DNA of 64,000 bases from Bacteroidales bacterium UBA4179. GTDB taxonomy: Bacteria; Bacteroidota; Bacteroidia; Bacteroidales; Dysgonomonadaceae. The stretch is from assembly GCA_002381125.1 (NCBI GenBank), contig DFUT01000024.1, positions 80,054-144,053 of the forward strand, written 5' to 3'. The notes below the pieces were generated by a model, which saw nothing but the letters and a program-made list of their open reading frames with translations, had not been told where the DNA came from and did no database searches. Shown here piece by piece: positions 1 to 8,220 of this stretch (positions are counted from its first letter, which is position 1; every line of letters starts with the position of its first letter). A program made the position numbers and the translations under genes.

Positions 1-1
1 C

Positions 2-733
2 GACGAAATCGGGGCTATTTTTATGGTAGACATGGCTCATCCTGCCGGACTTATTGCTGCCGGATTACTTGAAAATCCGCTTAAGTATGCCCACATCGTG
101 ACTTCCACTACACATAAAACGCTTCGCGGTCCTCGTGGAGGTGTAATTTTAATGGGAAAAGATTTTGAAAACCCCTGGGGCATTACCACACCCAAGGGCG
201 AAGTGAAAATGATGTCCGCACTTCTCGATTCTGCCGTTTTTCCCGGTACGCAGGGCGGTCCTTTGGAGCACGTAATTGCCGCTAAGGCCGTGGCCTTTGG
301 CGAAGCGTTGGACGATTCTTTTAAGGATTACCAGTTGCAAGTGAAAAAAAATGCGGTAGCTATGGCGCAGGCTTTTATGGATAAAGGATATAAAGTGGTT
401 TCCGGAGGGACGGATAATCATTCTTTGCTGATCGATTTGCGTACGAAGTTTCCCGATCTCACCGGAAGAGTTGCGGAAGATGCGCTGGTAGGGGCCGACA
501 TCACGGCCAATAAGAATATGGTGCCGTATGACGACCGTAGTCCTTTTCAGACTTCGGGATTGCGTTTCGGCACGCCGGCAATTACCACTCGTGGGTTGGA
601 CGAGTCGCTTATGGTTGAGATCGTTGAAATGATCGATGCGGTATTGTCCGATGTGGACAACGAGAAGACCATTGCTCACGTGCGCAAAAAAGTAAACGAC
701 ATGATGAAAAAATACCCGCTATTTGCGTGGTAG
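2..733 (+). CDS. glyA: Serine hydroxymethyltransferase, C-terminal part (5' end outside window)
   Basis: PLP enzyme that interconverts serine and glycine while moving a one-carbon unit to tetrahydrofolate, in the cytosol. The frame is open from base 2, so the true start lies upstream. The visible part begins at the cofactor-binding stretch DEIGAIFMVDMAHPAGL. It is followed by TSTTHKTLRGPRGG, whose lysine is the Schiff-base residue in this family. The small C-terminal domain is present, with a substrate-contacting arginine in the SGLRFGTPAITTRG segment. The reading frame ends at TAG 731-733 and a strong hairpin follows, so this is probably the last gene of its transcript. Identification is secure; only the N-terminal half is missing. 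Confidence 0.97.
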   Translation, partial: DEIGAIFMVDMAHPAGLIAAGLLENPLKYAHIVTSTTHKTLRGPRGGVILMGKDFENPWGITTPKGEVKMMSALLDSAVFPGTQGGPLEHVIAAKAVAFGEALDDSFKDYQLQVKKNAVAMAQAFMDKGYKVVSGGTDNHSLLIDLRTKFPDLTGRVAEDALVGADITANKNMVPYDDRSPFQTSGLRFGTPAITTRGLDESLMVEIVEMIDAVLSDVDNEKTIAHVRKKVNDMMKKYPLFAW

Positions 734-766
734 CATTTTTGGCTTATTTTGTTTTTCATGGAGATG

Positions 767-804
767 AATGGGGAATCCGTTTTTATGGATTCCTCATTCT
801 TTTT
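767..804 (+). terminator. Intrinsic terminator of glyA
   Basis: A 12-bp stem (767-778 paired with 787-798, one G-U pair) with an 8-base loop contains the repeat GGAATCC/GGATTCC. A short T run (800-804) follows. It lies 34 bases after the glyA stop codon. Confidence 0.8.
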
Positions 805-1231
805 GAATATCTTTCTTCATACTCTTTGTTTTGGGCATTTGGGCATTAGAATCAACAACGTTTTTGTTTGCTCAAATAGGTGAGACAGAAAGGATGGCAA
901 TTTTCGATATTCGGGTTAACGAAGTTTTTGTCCGACAAGTGCGTTTTTGCGGGCTTCTTGTTGCTTATTCTTCGCTCTTCCTTCGCTCCTTGTTCGCTCT
1001 TCCTTCGCTTCAAGGCAGGGACGACAACATCGGATTCCGTGAGACCGGTGTAAAACAAACCTGCCTCTTTGCCGTATTTGAAGCGGGATACAGTGGTGCG
1101 GACAGAGCGAACTTCATGCGAGGATGACGCAAGCCTGATGCAAGCATGGAGCGAGGATGGTGCAGCCTTGGTACGGCGAAGGTGCAGCGATGATTTTTAT
1201 CGTGTATCAATAAAATCTCACCTTTTTTATC
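805..1231. other. Gap without a convincing gene; degenerate repeats
   Basis: No ORF here looks like a real protein. Overlapping short frames on both strands are rich in R, K, S and C and match nothing I recognise. A 17-bp direct repeat (TTCGCTCTTCCTTCGCT) occurs at 971-987 and 993-1009, a 22-bp period. Related GCGAGGATG-like words recur at about 1110-1160. The stretch could be a decayed gene or repeat remnant; no function is assigned. Confidence 0.5.
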
Positions 1232-1239
1232 TAAGTTTG
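1232..1239 (+). promoter_or_regulatory. Possible -7 element for recG
   Basis: TAAGTTTG matches the Bacteroidota -7 consensus TAnnTTTG and lies 36 bases before the recG start codon. I see no clear -33 TTTG at the right distance, so this is tentative. Confidence 0.3.
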
Positions 1240-1274
1240 TTGCTTAAATCATCGATTTTTCTATCTTTATTCGC

Positions 1275-3371
1275 ATGTCAACGATCCTGCAAACCGATGT
1301 GAAATTTGTTCCGGGTGTCGGTCCTAAACGTGCCGAGATGCTGAACAAGGAGATCGATGTGTTTACCGTCGGCGATTTGCTGCGGTGGTACCCCTATCGT
1401 TATATCGACCGCAGCAGGGTGTACTATATTCACGAGATTGACGGTTCGATGCCGTATATTCAACTCAAAGGGCGCATAACGGCATTCGAAACATTCGGCG
1501 AAGGACGTAAGAGACGGTTGGTTGCCCATTTTACCGACGGAACGGGATTCGTCGATTTGGTATGGTTTCAAGGAATTCGATACATCGAGAACAGGTATAA
1601 AACCAATACCGAATATCTTATTTTTGGTCGACCAACGCTCTTTAACAATCGCTGGAACATTGCACATCCCGAGATCAATCCGTATATGAGTGAAACGGAT
1701 CGTCCCAACGGGTTGGTGGCCATGTATAACACCACCGAAAAAATGAAGTCGCGCTATCTTAATTCGCGTGCTATGCAGAAGATCATCGAAAGTGCATTCG
1801 GCATGATCCGCGAAAGATTGCCCGAGTCGCTTTCGCCCGATGTGGTACAGGCTGCACGCGTGATGCCTTTTCATGATGCCATCGAAAACATTCATTTTCC
1901 GAAGAATCCGCTATTGTTGCGCGATGCGGAGTATCGATTGAAGTTTGAAGAATTGTTTTATATTCAATTGAGCATCGTCAGGTATGCGGCCGACCGAAAA
2001 TCCAAATTAAACGGCTTTGTCTTTAAACGGGTGGGGAAAAACCTGAATACTTTTTATAAAAAACACCTGCCTTTTGAGCTGACGAATGCCCAGAAAAGGG
2101 TCATCAAGGAAATCCGTCGGGATATGGGTTCCGGAAAACAGATGAACCGCCTTTTGCAGGGAGATGTGGGAAGCGGCAAAACCTTGGTGGCGCTTATGAG
2201 TATGTTGATTGCGATCGATAACGATTTTCAGACCTGCCTGATGGCGCCGACCGAAATTCTTGCTTCCCAACATTTTGCCACGTTCAGCGAATTGCTGTCG
2301 GATATGGAAGTAAATGTGGCGCTGCTTACAGGCTCGACAAGGAAAAAAGAGCGTGAATCGATTTTGGAGGAGCTGCAATCGGGCAAAATCGATATTCTCA
2401 TTGGAACTCATGCGTTGATTGAGGATGTGGTGCAGTTTCAGAATCTCGGTTTTGTGGTTATTGACGAGCAACATCGCTTTGGCGTGGTGCAACGTGCCAA
2501 GTTGTGGAAGAAGAACGATCATCCGCCACATGTACTCGTAATGACGGCCACGCCCATTCCGCGCACGCTTGCCATGACGGTTTATGGCGATCTCGACGTG
2601 TCGGTGATCGATGAATTGCCGCCGGGTCGCAAACCGGTTAAAACCATTCATCGCTACGATACGAAACGCGGAGCGTTGCATGCTTTCCTTCGCGATCAGA
2701 TTCATGCCGGTCGGCAGGTATATGTAGTTTTTCCGTTGATCGAAGAAAACGAGAACCTCGATTTGCGCAGCCTGGAAGAGGGTTACCTGCACATCAAAGA
2801 GTCGTTCCCCGAATTTACCGTTGGCAAGATGCACGGACGCATGAAACCTGCCGAAAAAGACGAGGTGATGCGCCGGTTTTTGGCAAACGAGGTGCAGATA
2901 CTCGTATCTACAACGGTGATCGAGGTTGGCGTGAATGTTCCCAATGCTTCGGTCATGGTGATCGAAAGTGCCCAGCGTTTCGGGCTGGCACAATTGCATC
3001 AGTTGCGCGGAAGGGTAGGGCGAGGTGCCGACCAATCGTATTGCGTTCTGATTACACCTTATGAATTGTCGGCCGATACGCGCAAGCGCATCGAGATTAT
3101 GACGGAAACCAACGATGGGTTCTTGATTGCCGAGGCCGATCTGAAGCTTCGCGGTCCCGGCGATTTGGAGGGTACACAGCAGAGCGGCATTCCTTTTAAC
3201 CTTAAAATTTCGGATATCGTGCGCGATAACGATATTCTGTTTCGTGCGCGCGAAATTGCCGAGGGAATCATTGCGAAAGATCCCAATTTGGAACAACCCG
3301 AACATTTGGTATTGAGACAACAGCTGAACCGGTTGTCGGGCAATCGGTACGACTGGGGCAGAATCAGCTAA
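1275..3371 (+). CDS. recG: ATP-dependent DNA helicase RecG
   Basis: Branch-migration helicase that remodels stalled forks and Holliday junctions. At 698 aa it is normal for the family. An N-terminal wedge with helix-hairpin-helix-like and OB-fold segments (about 1-250) precedes the motor. Walker A is GDVGSGKT at 296-303 and the Walker B/DExH motif is DEQH at 397-400. Motif III is MTATPIPRTLAMT, followed by the RecG-typical DELPPGRKPV, and motif VI is QLRGRVGRG. The ATG at 1275 gives the expected N-terminus with FVPGVGPKRAEML. The gene stands alone between glyA and a convergent esterase gene only 22 bp away, with no obvious terminator between the two 3' ends. Confidence 0.97.
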   Translation: MSTILQTDVKFVPGVGPKRAEMLNKEIDVFTVGDLLRWYPYRYIDRSRVYYIHEIDGSMPYIQLKGRITAFETFGEGRKRRLVAHFTDGTGFVDLVWFQGIRYIENRYKTNTEYLIFGRPTLFNNRWNIAHPEINPYMSETDRPNGLVAMYNTTEKMKSRYLNSRAMQKIIESAFGMIRERLPESLSPDVVQAARVMPFHDAIENIHFPKNPLLLRDAEYRLKFEELFYIQLSIVRYAADRKSKLNGFVFKRVGKNLNTFYKKHLPFELTNAQKRVIKEIRRDMGSGKQMNRLLQGDVGSGKTLVALMSMLIAIDNDFQTCLMAPTEILASQHFATFSELLSDMEVNVALLTGSTRKKERESILEELQSGKIDILIGTHALIEDVVQFQNLGFVVIDEQHRFGVVQRAKLWKKNDHPPHVLVMTATPIPRTLAMTVYGDLDVSVIDELPPGRKPVKTIHRYDTKRGALHAFLRDQIHAGRQVYVVFPLIEENENLDLRSLEEGYLHIKESFPEFTVGKMHGRMKPAEKDEVMRRFLANEVQILVSTTVIEVGVNVPNASVMVIESAQRFGLAQLHQLRGRVGRGADQSYCVLITPYELSADTRKRIEIMTETNDGFLIAEADLKLRGPGDLEGTQQSGIPFNLKISDIVRDNDILFRAREIAEGIIAKDPNLEQPEHLVLRQQLNRLSGNRYDWGRIS

Positions 3372-3393
3372 CCTCCCCCTCTCCTTGCTCCTT

Positions 3394-4683
3394 TTATTTG
3401 TTCAAGAGCTGTTTGTTTGCCCATTTAATGTATTGCTCCCAGTCGAAATCGGTCACATCGTGTTCACCGCTTCGGATGTGGTATGCCACCGTATTGTGAA
3501 TAGGTTGGTTGACAGGCGGCATTTCTTGTGAGGAGATTCCTTTTTTTCCAAAAAGTTCGTAAACCGGCGTAGCAAAATAAGCAGCTAAAAATTCTCCCCG
3601 CGGGTCGGCCCAGAGATCCTTTTCGGCACTTGCTACGTAAACAGGGCGTGGCGCTATAAGGGCAATTAGTTCGTGTTGATCCACGGGAAGTGCATCTTCG
3701 TTATCGTTGTATTTGTTGAAATTTTTGCAAAACCAATGCGGAAAAGCCGTGTTGATGCGTGCTATTGTTTCTCCAAACCGTCTTTTCGAAAGCGCTGCCC
3801 CACCACATCCCGAATTATTGGAAATGACGGCAGAAAAACGTTCATCTTGTGCTCCTGCCCAAAGTGCGGTTTTACCCAACCGCGAATGTCCAAAAACAAT
3901 AACCTTTGATGCATCCACATCTTTATCTTGTTCAAAATAATCCATTGCACGACTCAATCCCCATGCCCAGGCGGAGATAGCGCCCCATTCGTCGGCAGCA
4001 GGGATTTGTTGATCTTCAACATAGCAAAAAGGATGTATTCCGTCTGAAAAATCGTCTCTGTCAGGGTCAACCTCACAATAAAAAATTGTAGCCAACCCAT
4101 AACCGGCATGAATAATTTTTTCAACCGGCCACCGATTGGCGCGAACCCCGCGTGATGCTTCCGTCAATTGATGATTGACGATTCCCAACGATTCGTTGTT
4201 TCGTGTCCATGCAGGGGAAATCAGAACATTCGGATCGTTGGTAATTGTATGATTGCCGTAAAAATTATATCCTAAGAATAAGGGGGCTTTTTCTATTTCC
4301 TTGGGTAAATACATTAAGATAGTGAAGCGAAGTGCATGATTGTCTTTTTTGAAAATAAGATCAACCTGTTTGCGGCAGGCTTTGCCATCGAGTGCATGGT
4401 CGCTTTGTTCTACTACTTCCCATTGGTGAACAGGAATTTTGCACGGCACTTTTCCATACACGTTTTCGGAAAAAAACGCAAGCAATTCGGGTCTGCGTTC
4501 CTTGATCCATTTGCCGGGGGTTTTTATTTTTTTGCCTGCGAATGTTGTTAAAGGATCAGGCAATTCGAATTTCGGAACTTTGTTTTCATCATAGTTGGGC
4601 TCCGATTGAGGGACAATTTGCCCAAAAATTACGAGGAAAGTCGACAACAATACCAATGTGAGAATAATAAATCGTGTCGTCAT
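3394..4683 (-). CDS. Secreted CE15-family glucuronoyl esterase / acetylxylan-esterase-like hydrolase
   Basis: An alpha/beta hydrolase of the bacterial CE15 type, which cleaves ester bonds between lignin alcohols and glucuronic acid on xylan. The protein is 429 aa with a hydrophobic signal peptide (about 1-21) and no lipobox cysteine, so it should be periplasmic or secreted. The nucleophile elbow is GHSRLGK with Ser267. The catalytic histidine is His408 in SGEHDVTDFDW. The acid is probably Asp356 in SAEKDLWADP. The canonical acid position after the following strand reads SNNSGCGGAA, with Asn instead of Glu. The gene is monocistronic, has its own promoter, and is not next to other hemicellulose genes. 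Family placement is strong; the substrate is inferred. Confidence 0.82.
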   Translation of the reverse strand: MTTRFIILTLVLLSTFLVIFGQIVPQSEPNYDENKVPKFELPDPLTTFAGKKIKTPGKWIKERRPELLAFFSENVYGKVPCKIPVHQWEVVEQSDHALDGKACRKQVDLIFKKDNHALRFTILMYLPKEIEKAPLFLGYNFYGNHTITNDPNVLISPAWTRNNESLGIVNHQLTEASRGVRANRWPVEKIIHAGYGLATIFYCEVDPDRDDFSDGIHPFCYVEDQQIPAADEWGAISAWAWGLSRAMDYFEQDKDVDASKVIVFGHSRLGKTALWAGAQDERFSAVISNNSGCGGAALSKRRFGETIARINTAFPHWFCKNFNKYNDNEDALPVDQHELIALIAPRPVYVASAEKDLWADPRGEFLAAYFATPVYELFGKKGISSQEMPPVNQPIHNTVAYHIRSGEHDVTDFDWEQYIKWANKQLLNK

Positions 4684-4718
4684 AATGAAAAGGATGAATG
4701 ATTTTGCTTTCTGAATCC

Positions 4719-4749
4719 GAAAAGTACTATTTTCGGGGAGATTTTCAAA
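4719..4749 (-). promoter_or_regulatory. Promoter of the CE15 esterase gene
   Basis: On the minus strand TTTG (4746-4749) is followed after exactly 19 bases by TACTTTTC (4719-4726). This fits the Bacteroidota -33 TTTG / -7 TAnnTTTG pattern with one mismatch, in the final G. It lies about 36 bases upstream of the start codon. Confidence 0.5.
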
Positions 4750-5036
4750 GTTTTGTAACCGAATAATTGGGAAATATCATTCGCAATGTTGTACTTCTAT
4801 TTTAAACTTACGTGAATTCGGTCAACGAGTTAAACCGGGGTTTTGGTGTTTATTGAAATATTCCCGAGAGGGGTTAAAATAATTTTGGTGTGCACAAAAG
4901 GTTTATTATTCCTTTATCGGATTTTTCGGCAGAAACGAAGCAAAATTTCATCTTTTATCGGAAAACAGGGGCAGCGTGCACGAAAATTGTATCGTGTTTC
5001 GGAAAACGTGTGTTAATAATAACTAACTAAATTCTT

Positions 5037-5055
5037 CCGTCGGAAAATCCGACGG
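5037..5055. repeat. CGTCGGA hairpin repeat, copy 1
   Basis: Perfect 8-bp inverted repeat CCGTCGGA-AAA-TCCGACGG, followed by GGG and then an A-rich run (5061-5068). The same block, including the G run and A run, recurs at 5204-5230. The T run needed for an intrinsic terminator is absent on either strand. Confidence 0.75.
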
Positions 5056-5203
5056 GGGCTAAAAAAAATAATATCCTATCTCTGAAATTCCGATGGTTGT
5101 AATTTGCGTTTTTTAACTCGGGAATAGCTTTATTTCACTAGTAAATCGGTTTCCTTTGTTAAGGGATGTTATTAGGATGGGGGTAAATCAAAATTTTTAT
5201 ATT

Positions 5204-5220
5204 CGTCGGAAAATCCGACG
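5204..5220. repeat. CGTCGGA hairpin repeat, copy 2
   Basis: Perfect 7-bp inverted repeat CGTCGGA-AAA-TCCGACG followed by GGGG and an A run, as in copy 1 about 166 bp upstream. A half copy, CGTCGGAAAACC, begins at 5244. Confidence 0.75.
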
Positions 5221-5414
5221 GGGGATAAAAAAAATTTCATTGTCGTCGGAAAACCATAAAATACGTTGTTCAGTAATGAAAAATTTTTTTGTCTTTTGAC
5301 GGACAGGAAGGATCAATTCATTGGAAAAAGAAGAGGAAATCCGATCTTTTCATTCACGAAAAAATACGAAAATCCTCTACTTCAATTTCAAAAGCCATGC
5401 GTGAGTTTACTCCG

Positions 5415-5457
5415 AAAAATCTATTTCATGATTTTATGATTTCTAAAATAGATTTTT
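5415..5457 (-). terminator. Hairpin terminator downstream of the TonB-dependent receptor
   Basis: A perfect 12-bp inverted repeat (AAAAATCTATTT at 5415-5426, AAATAGATTTTT at 5446-5457) has its A/T tracts built into the stem, so it could terminate in both directions. It lies about 60 bases past the receptor stop codon. Confidence 0.6.
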
Positions 5458-5516
5458 AAAAGGCACTCATGTTTTATAGTCGGATTTTTAAGAAATAAAA
5501 ATCGATTTATGCGGCT

Positions 5517-7571
5517 TTAGTGTGTTGTATAACTCACGCCGGCAGTGAACCAAAAACCGGGTTGGGGTACATTGCCCAAATCGATGTATGAGGTATCGAA
5601 TATGTTGTTGGCATTGGCGAAGAAACGGAAATGTTTCATCGTGTAATCTACTTTGATATCCAACACCGAAAAGGGTTTGTATGTGACTTTTTCTGCAGGT
5701 TTTTGATCTACATATTGTACGTACGATCCTACACGGTCTTGCCAGCGGAAATTCCAACTCACGGAAAGGTTTTTTACGATTTCGTGATAAAGGGTTGCCG
5801 TGAATTTATGTCGTAAATGGTTAAGGGTGTAGTTCGATATCAGTTCATCTTCCACCAGATTCTGATGCAAATAGGTATAGCCTAATCGGAATTTTTTGAA
5901 TGGTTGATGATTGCCAAACCACTCCCGCAAATTGAGCGAAAGATTGGTTTCGATGCCCTTTTTATTGATTCGGGAATGATTTCTCGATTCCCACAGGGCG
6001 TCGGGATCGGGTTTTACCCAGTCGATCAGGCTGTCGCCCCGCATGTAGAATGCCGATGCTTCCGCATTTACGATGCGGTTTCTGTATTTGATGCCGGTTT
6101 CCCATGCTTGTGAGCGTTCGGCTTCCAGATCGGTATTGCCGGTGTGGGTTGCGGTGGTATAATACAGTTCAGTGAACGTGGGCATGCGTGTTGCCTTGTT
6201 CCACGAAGCATAGATGCTTACAGAATTGCTTGGTCGAAACGATGCGTTGACGGCCGGATAGAAGGTAAATTTATCGACAATGGCCGTATTGTGATTCAGC
6301 AATCCACCGAGCGATAAGGTAAATTTGTTGGTTACGAAACTGTGTTCGGCAAAATAACTGATGTTGGTACGGCTATCGGATTTGGTGTATTTTCCGATGG
6401 GTTCATTCATGGGCTTTCCCAACACATTACTGAGGATACTTTCGTTGCGGAACTCGCCGCCGAAACTTGTAATGCCCCATGCCGAGGCATATTGCATAGT
6501 AAGATTGGCACCGAAAACATCGCTTCGGTGATAGTTGTGACCGGTGTACCAGTCGGGGATGCCGGGTGTTCCATCGCGAAAGAGTTGGAAACAGTCGTAA
6601 TGCCTGTTCCAGTAAAGTACGGGAACAACTTTCAGTTGTCCGTTGGTTTCCCCTTTTATCGATGCGAAAATGGTTTCCGTGTCGTCGAACTGATTGGGAT
6701 AAGCTGCTGTGTAAAACGTATTGGCTCCGTAATCTTTGTCGTTGTATCCCAATTGGAGATCGAGCGTGTTGTTTTTTATGTTGAACCGGCTTTGCCATAA
6801 CACGTTTAGTAGCTGATAATCGCTGTTGGCAATGTATCCGTCGGAGCGATCATACCCTGCGGATAATTGGTGTACGGCCGAGGGGGTTTTCAATGCGCCG
6901 CGTGCTTCGACACCAAAAAGCCCGTACATACCTCCTTCTGTTTTGGCATACGCGTTTGAAAGCGTGTCTTTTTTGGTGATAATGTTGATTCCCCCTGCGA
7001 AAGCCCCGGCACCATAGGCCAACGATGCAGGTCCTTGGATGATTTCGATGCGTTCGATGTCTGAAAGATTGAGGGGAATGTCGAAACTGTAGTGTCCGGT
7101 TTGAGGATTGGTAAGGTTAATTCCGTTGAGAAGAATGGCGGTTTGATCGAATGATCCGCCGCGAAGTGAAATGTCCGCCTGTACGCCGTGCGGTCCGCGT
7201 TGCAGGACATCAACTCCTGCCACATAATTTAGAAGATCTTCCGTACTTCGGACGGGCGCAGCCTCAATGTCTTGTTGTGTAATGATGGTGACCTGCTTGG
7301 CTGCTTGACTCAATGGCAGGTCGGTCTTTGAAGCGGTGACCACCACCTCGTCCAGTTCTTGCAACAGCACGCTGTCGGTAGAGGTTTCGATACGGGTTCG
7401 TTCAACAGGGTTTACCGAAGCCGAATGGGCATTCATTAATGCACATCCCGAAAGTACCCCGATGCTCACTACTTTGTGCAGGCTGTTAAAAACGCTGTAC
7501 GATTTTCGGGCAAATCGCTTAAAACGAAATGCCTTTAACGAAGTTGATTTTGATTGTTTTTGTTTGTTCAT
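5517..7571 (-). CDS. TonB-dependent outer-membrane receptor, BtuB/FepA-like class
   Basis: Outer-membrane gated channel of 684 aa driven by TonB. The ATG at 7569-7571 is preferred: the frame extends upstream to 7976, but that would overlap rsmD and add sequence with no signal. After an N-terminal export region comes the TonB box area (ELDEVVVTASKTDLP), then the plug domain (QVTIITQQDIEAAPVRSTEDLLNY, DISLRGGSFDQTAILLNG, IEIIQGPASLAYGAGAFAGG). A beta-barrel follows, ending in aromatic strands (GFWFTAGVSYTTH). There is no carboxypeptidase-like N-terminal domain and no SusD partner, so it is not SusC-type. The plug resembles cobalamin or siderophore receptors, but the 112-base upstream gap is too short for a cobalamin riboswitch, so the ligand is unknown. 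Confidence 0.88.
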   Translation of the reverse strand: MNKQKQSKSTSLKAFRFKRFARKSYSVFNSLHKVVSIGVLSGCALMNAHSASVNPVERTRIETSTDSVLLQELDEVVVTASKTDLPLSQAAKQVTIITQQDIEAAPVRSTEDLLNYVAGVDVLQRGPHGVQADISLRGGSFDQTAILLNGINLTNPQTGHYSFDIPLNLSDIERIEIIQGPASLAYGAGAFAGGINIITKKDTLSNAYAKTEGGMYGLFGVEARGALKTPSAVHQLSAGYDRSDGYIANSDYQLLNVLWQSRFNIKNNTLDLQLGYNDKDYGANTFYTAAYPNQFDDTETIFASIKGETNGQLKVVPVLYWNRHYDCFQLFRDGTPGIPDWYTGHNYHRSDVFGANLTMQYASAWGITSFGGEFRNESILSNVLGKPMNEPIGKYTKSDSRTNISYFAEHSFVTNKFTLSLGGLLNHNTAIVDKFTFYPAVNASFRPSNSVSIYASWNKATRMPTFTELYYTTATHTGNTDLEAERSQAWETGIKYRNRIVNAEASAFYMRGDSLIDWVKPDPDALWESRNHSRINKKGIETNLSLNLREWFGNHQPFKKFRLGYTYLHQNLVEDELISNYTLNHLRHKFTATLYHEIVKNLSVSWNFRWQDRVGSYVQYVDQKPAEKVTYKPFSVLDIKVDYTMKHFRFFANANNIFDTSYIDLGNVPQPGFWFTAGVSYTTH

Positions 7572-7597
7572 AATGATATAATTTAGAAAATACGGGG

Positions 7598-7605
7598 CAA
7601 AAATA
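7598..7605 (-). promoter_or_regulatory. Possible -7 element for the TonB-dependent receptor
   Basis: TATTTTTG on the minus strand matches TAnnTTTG and lies 27 bases before the chosen start codon. That supports the internal ATG at 7571 over the longer frame. No convincing -33 element is seen. Confidence 0.4.
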
Positions 7606-7683
7606 CACTTAAAAATTGAATTGCGGGGTATCAATTGATGATTTTTTTTTTGCCTGAATGGCGAATAAAAAGGATTTGTCTTT

Positions 7684-8220
7684 TTATTTGTTTTCGAAAA
7701 TGGAGAAATGAACCCGACCGTATTTTCGTTCTTCTTTGAAAAAAGGCAAATGCGAGAAATGGTGTTTATCAGAGTGTTCCATGATAAAAATGCCTTCGGG
7801 TTTGAGCAGATTATTTTCGATAATAAGGGTAGGAATGGTATCGACTGTGGGCAAATCATAAGGGGGATCGGCAAAAATGAGATCGAATTTCTCTTTACAT
7901 GATGCAACGAATTTAAAAACATCGGCGTGGATAGGGAACAATTCGATGGCACCCAGTGTTTTTTTTGTTTTGACAATAAAATTGTAATAATTTCGGCTCA
8001 TCTCTACACTCACTACCCGTGGGCATCCGCGCGATACCATTTCCAGCGCAATGCTTCCGGTTCCCGAAAAAAGGTCGAGTGCCGTGGTTTCTTCCCATTC
8101 CAGGAGATTGTTTATAACATCAAAAAGCCCTTCTTTCGCAAAATCGGTAGTGGGTCTTGCTTTTAGAGCAGGAGATACATGGATTCGCCGTGATTTGTAT
8201 TTTCCGCTGATTATTCGCAT
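7684..8220 (-). CDS. rsmD: 16S rRNA (guanine(966)-N(2))-methyltransferase RsmD
   Basis: SAM-dependent methyltransferase that modifies G966 of 16S rRNA during 30S assembly. At 178 aa it is the usual length. The N-terminus MRIISGKYKSRRI and the RPTTDFAKEGLFDVI segment are typical. SAM motif I is DLFSGTGSIALE and the catalytic motif is ADPPYDLP (DPPY class). The start overlaps the end of the upstream DUF3822 gene by 10 bp, indicating translational coupling; this pairing is common in Bacteroidota. Confidence 0.95.
   Translation of the reverse strand: MRIISGKYKSRRIHVSPALKARPTTDFAKEGLFDVINNLLEWEETTALDLFSGTGSIALEMVSRGCPRVVSVEMSRNYYNFIVKTKKTLGAIELFPIHADVFKFVASCKEKFDLIFADPPYDLPTVDTIPTLIIENNLLKPEGIFIMEHSDKHHFSHLPFFKEERKYGRVHFSIFENK

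Larger units (their letters stand above)
4750..5414. other. Long AT-rich gap with repeated hairpins, no gene
   Basis: No credible ORF exists between the esterase promoter and the receptor terminator. The notable content is two copies and one half copy of a CGTCGGA inverted repeat, listed separately. The rest is AT-rich with several loose TTTCGGAAAA words (for example near 4994 and 4959). Confidence 0.6.

Noticed and set aside
831..1127. ORF on the plus strand after glyA
   Set aside because: It has biased residues, overlaps frames on the other strand, and crosses the direct repeat; no family is recognised.
2007..3320. 437-aa ORF opposite recG
   Set aside because: It is a shadow of recG in another frame with no protein-like features. 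The same applies to the other long opposite-strand frames inside known genes.
7572..7683. Cobalamin riboswitch upstream of the BtuB-like receptor
   Set aside because: The gap is only 112 bases and shows no B12-box-like sequence.
7572..7976. N-terminal extension of the TonB-dependent receptor
   Set aside because: The extra 135 codons overlap rsmD on the same strand and contain no signal peptide. The internal ATG has a -7 element upstream.
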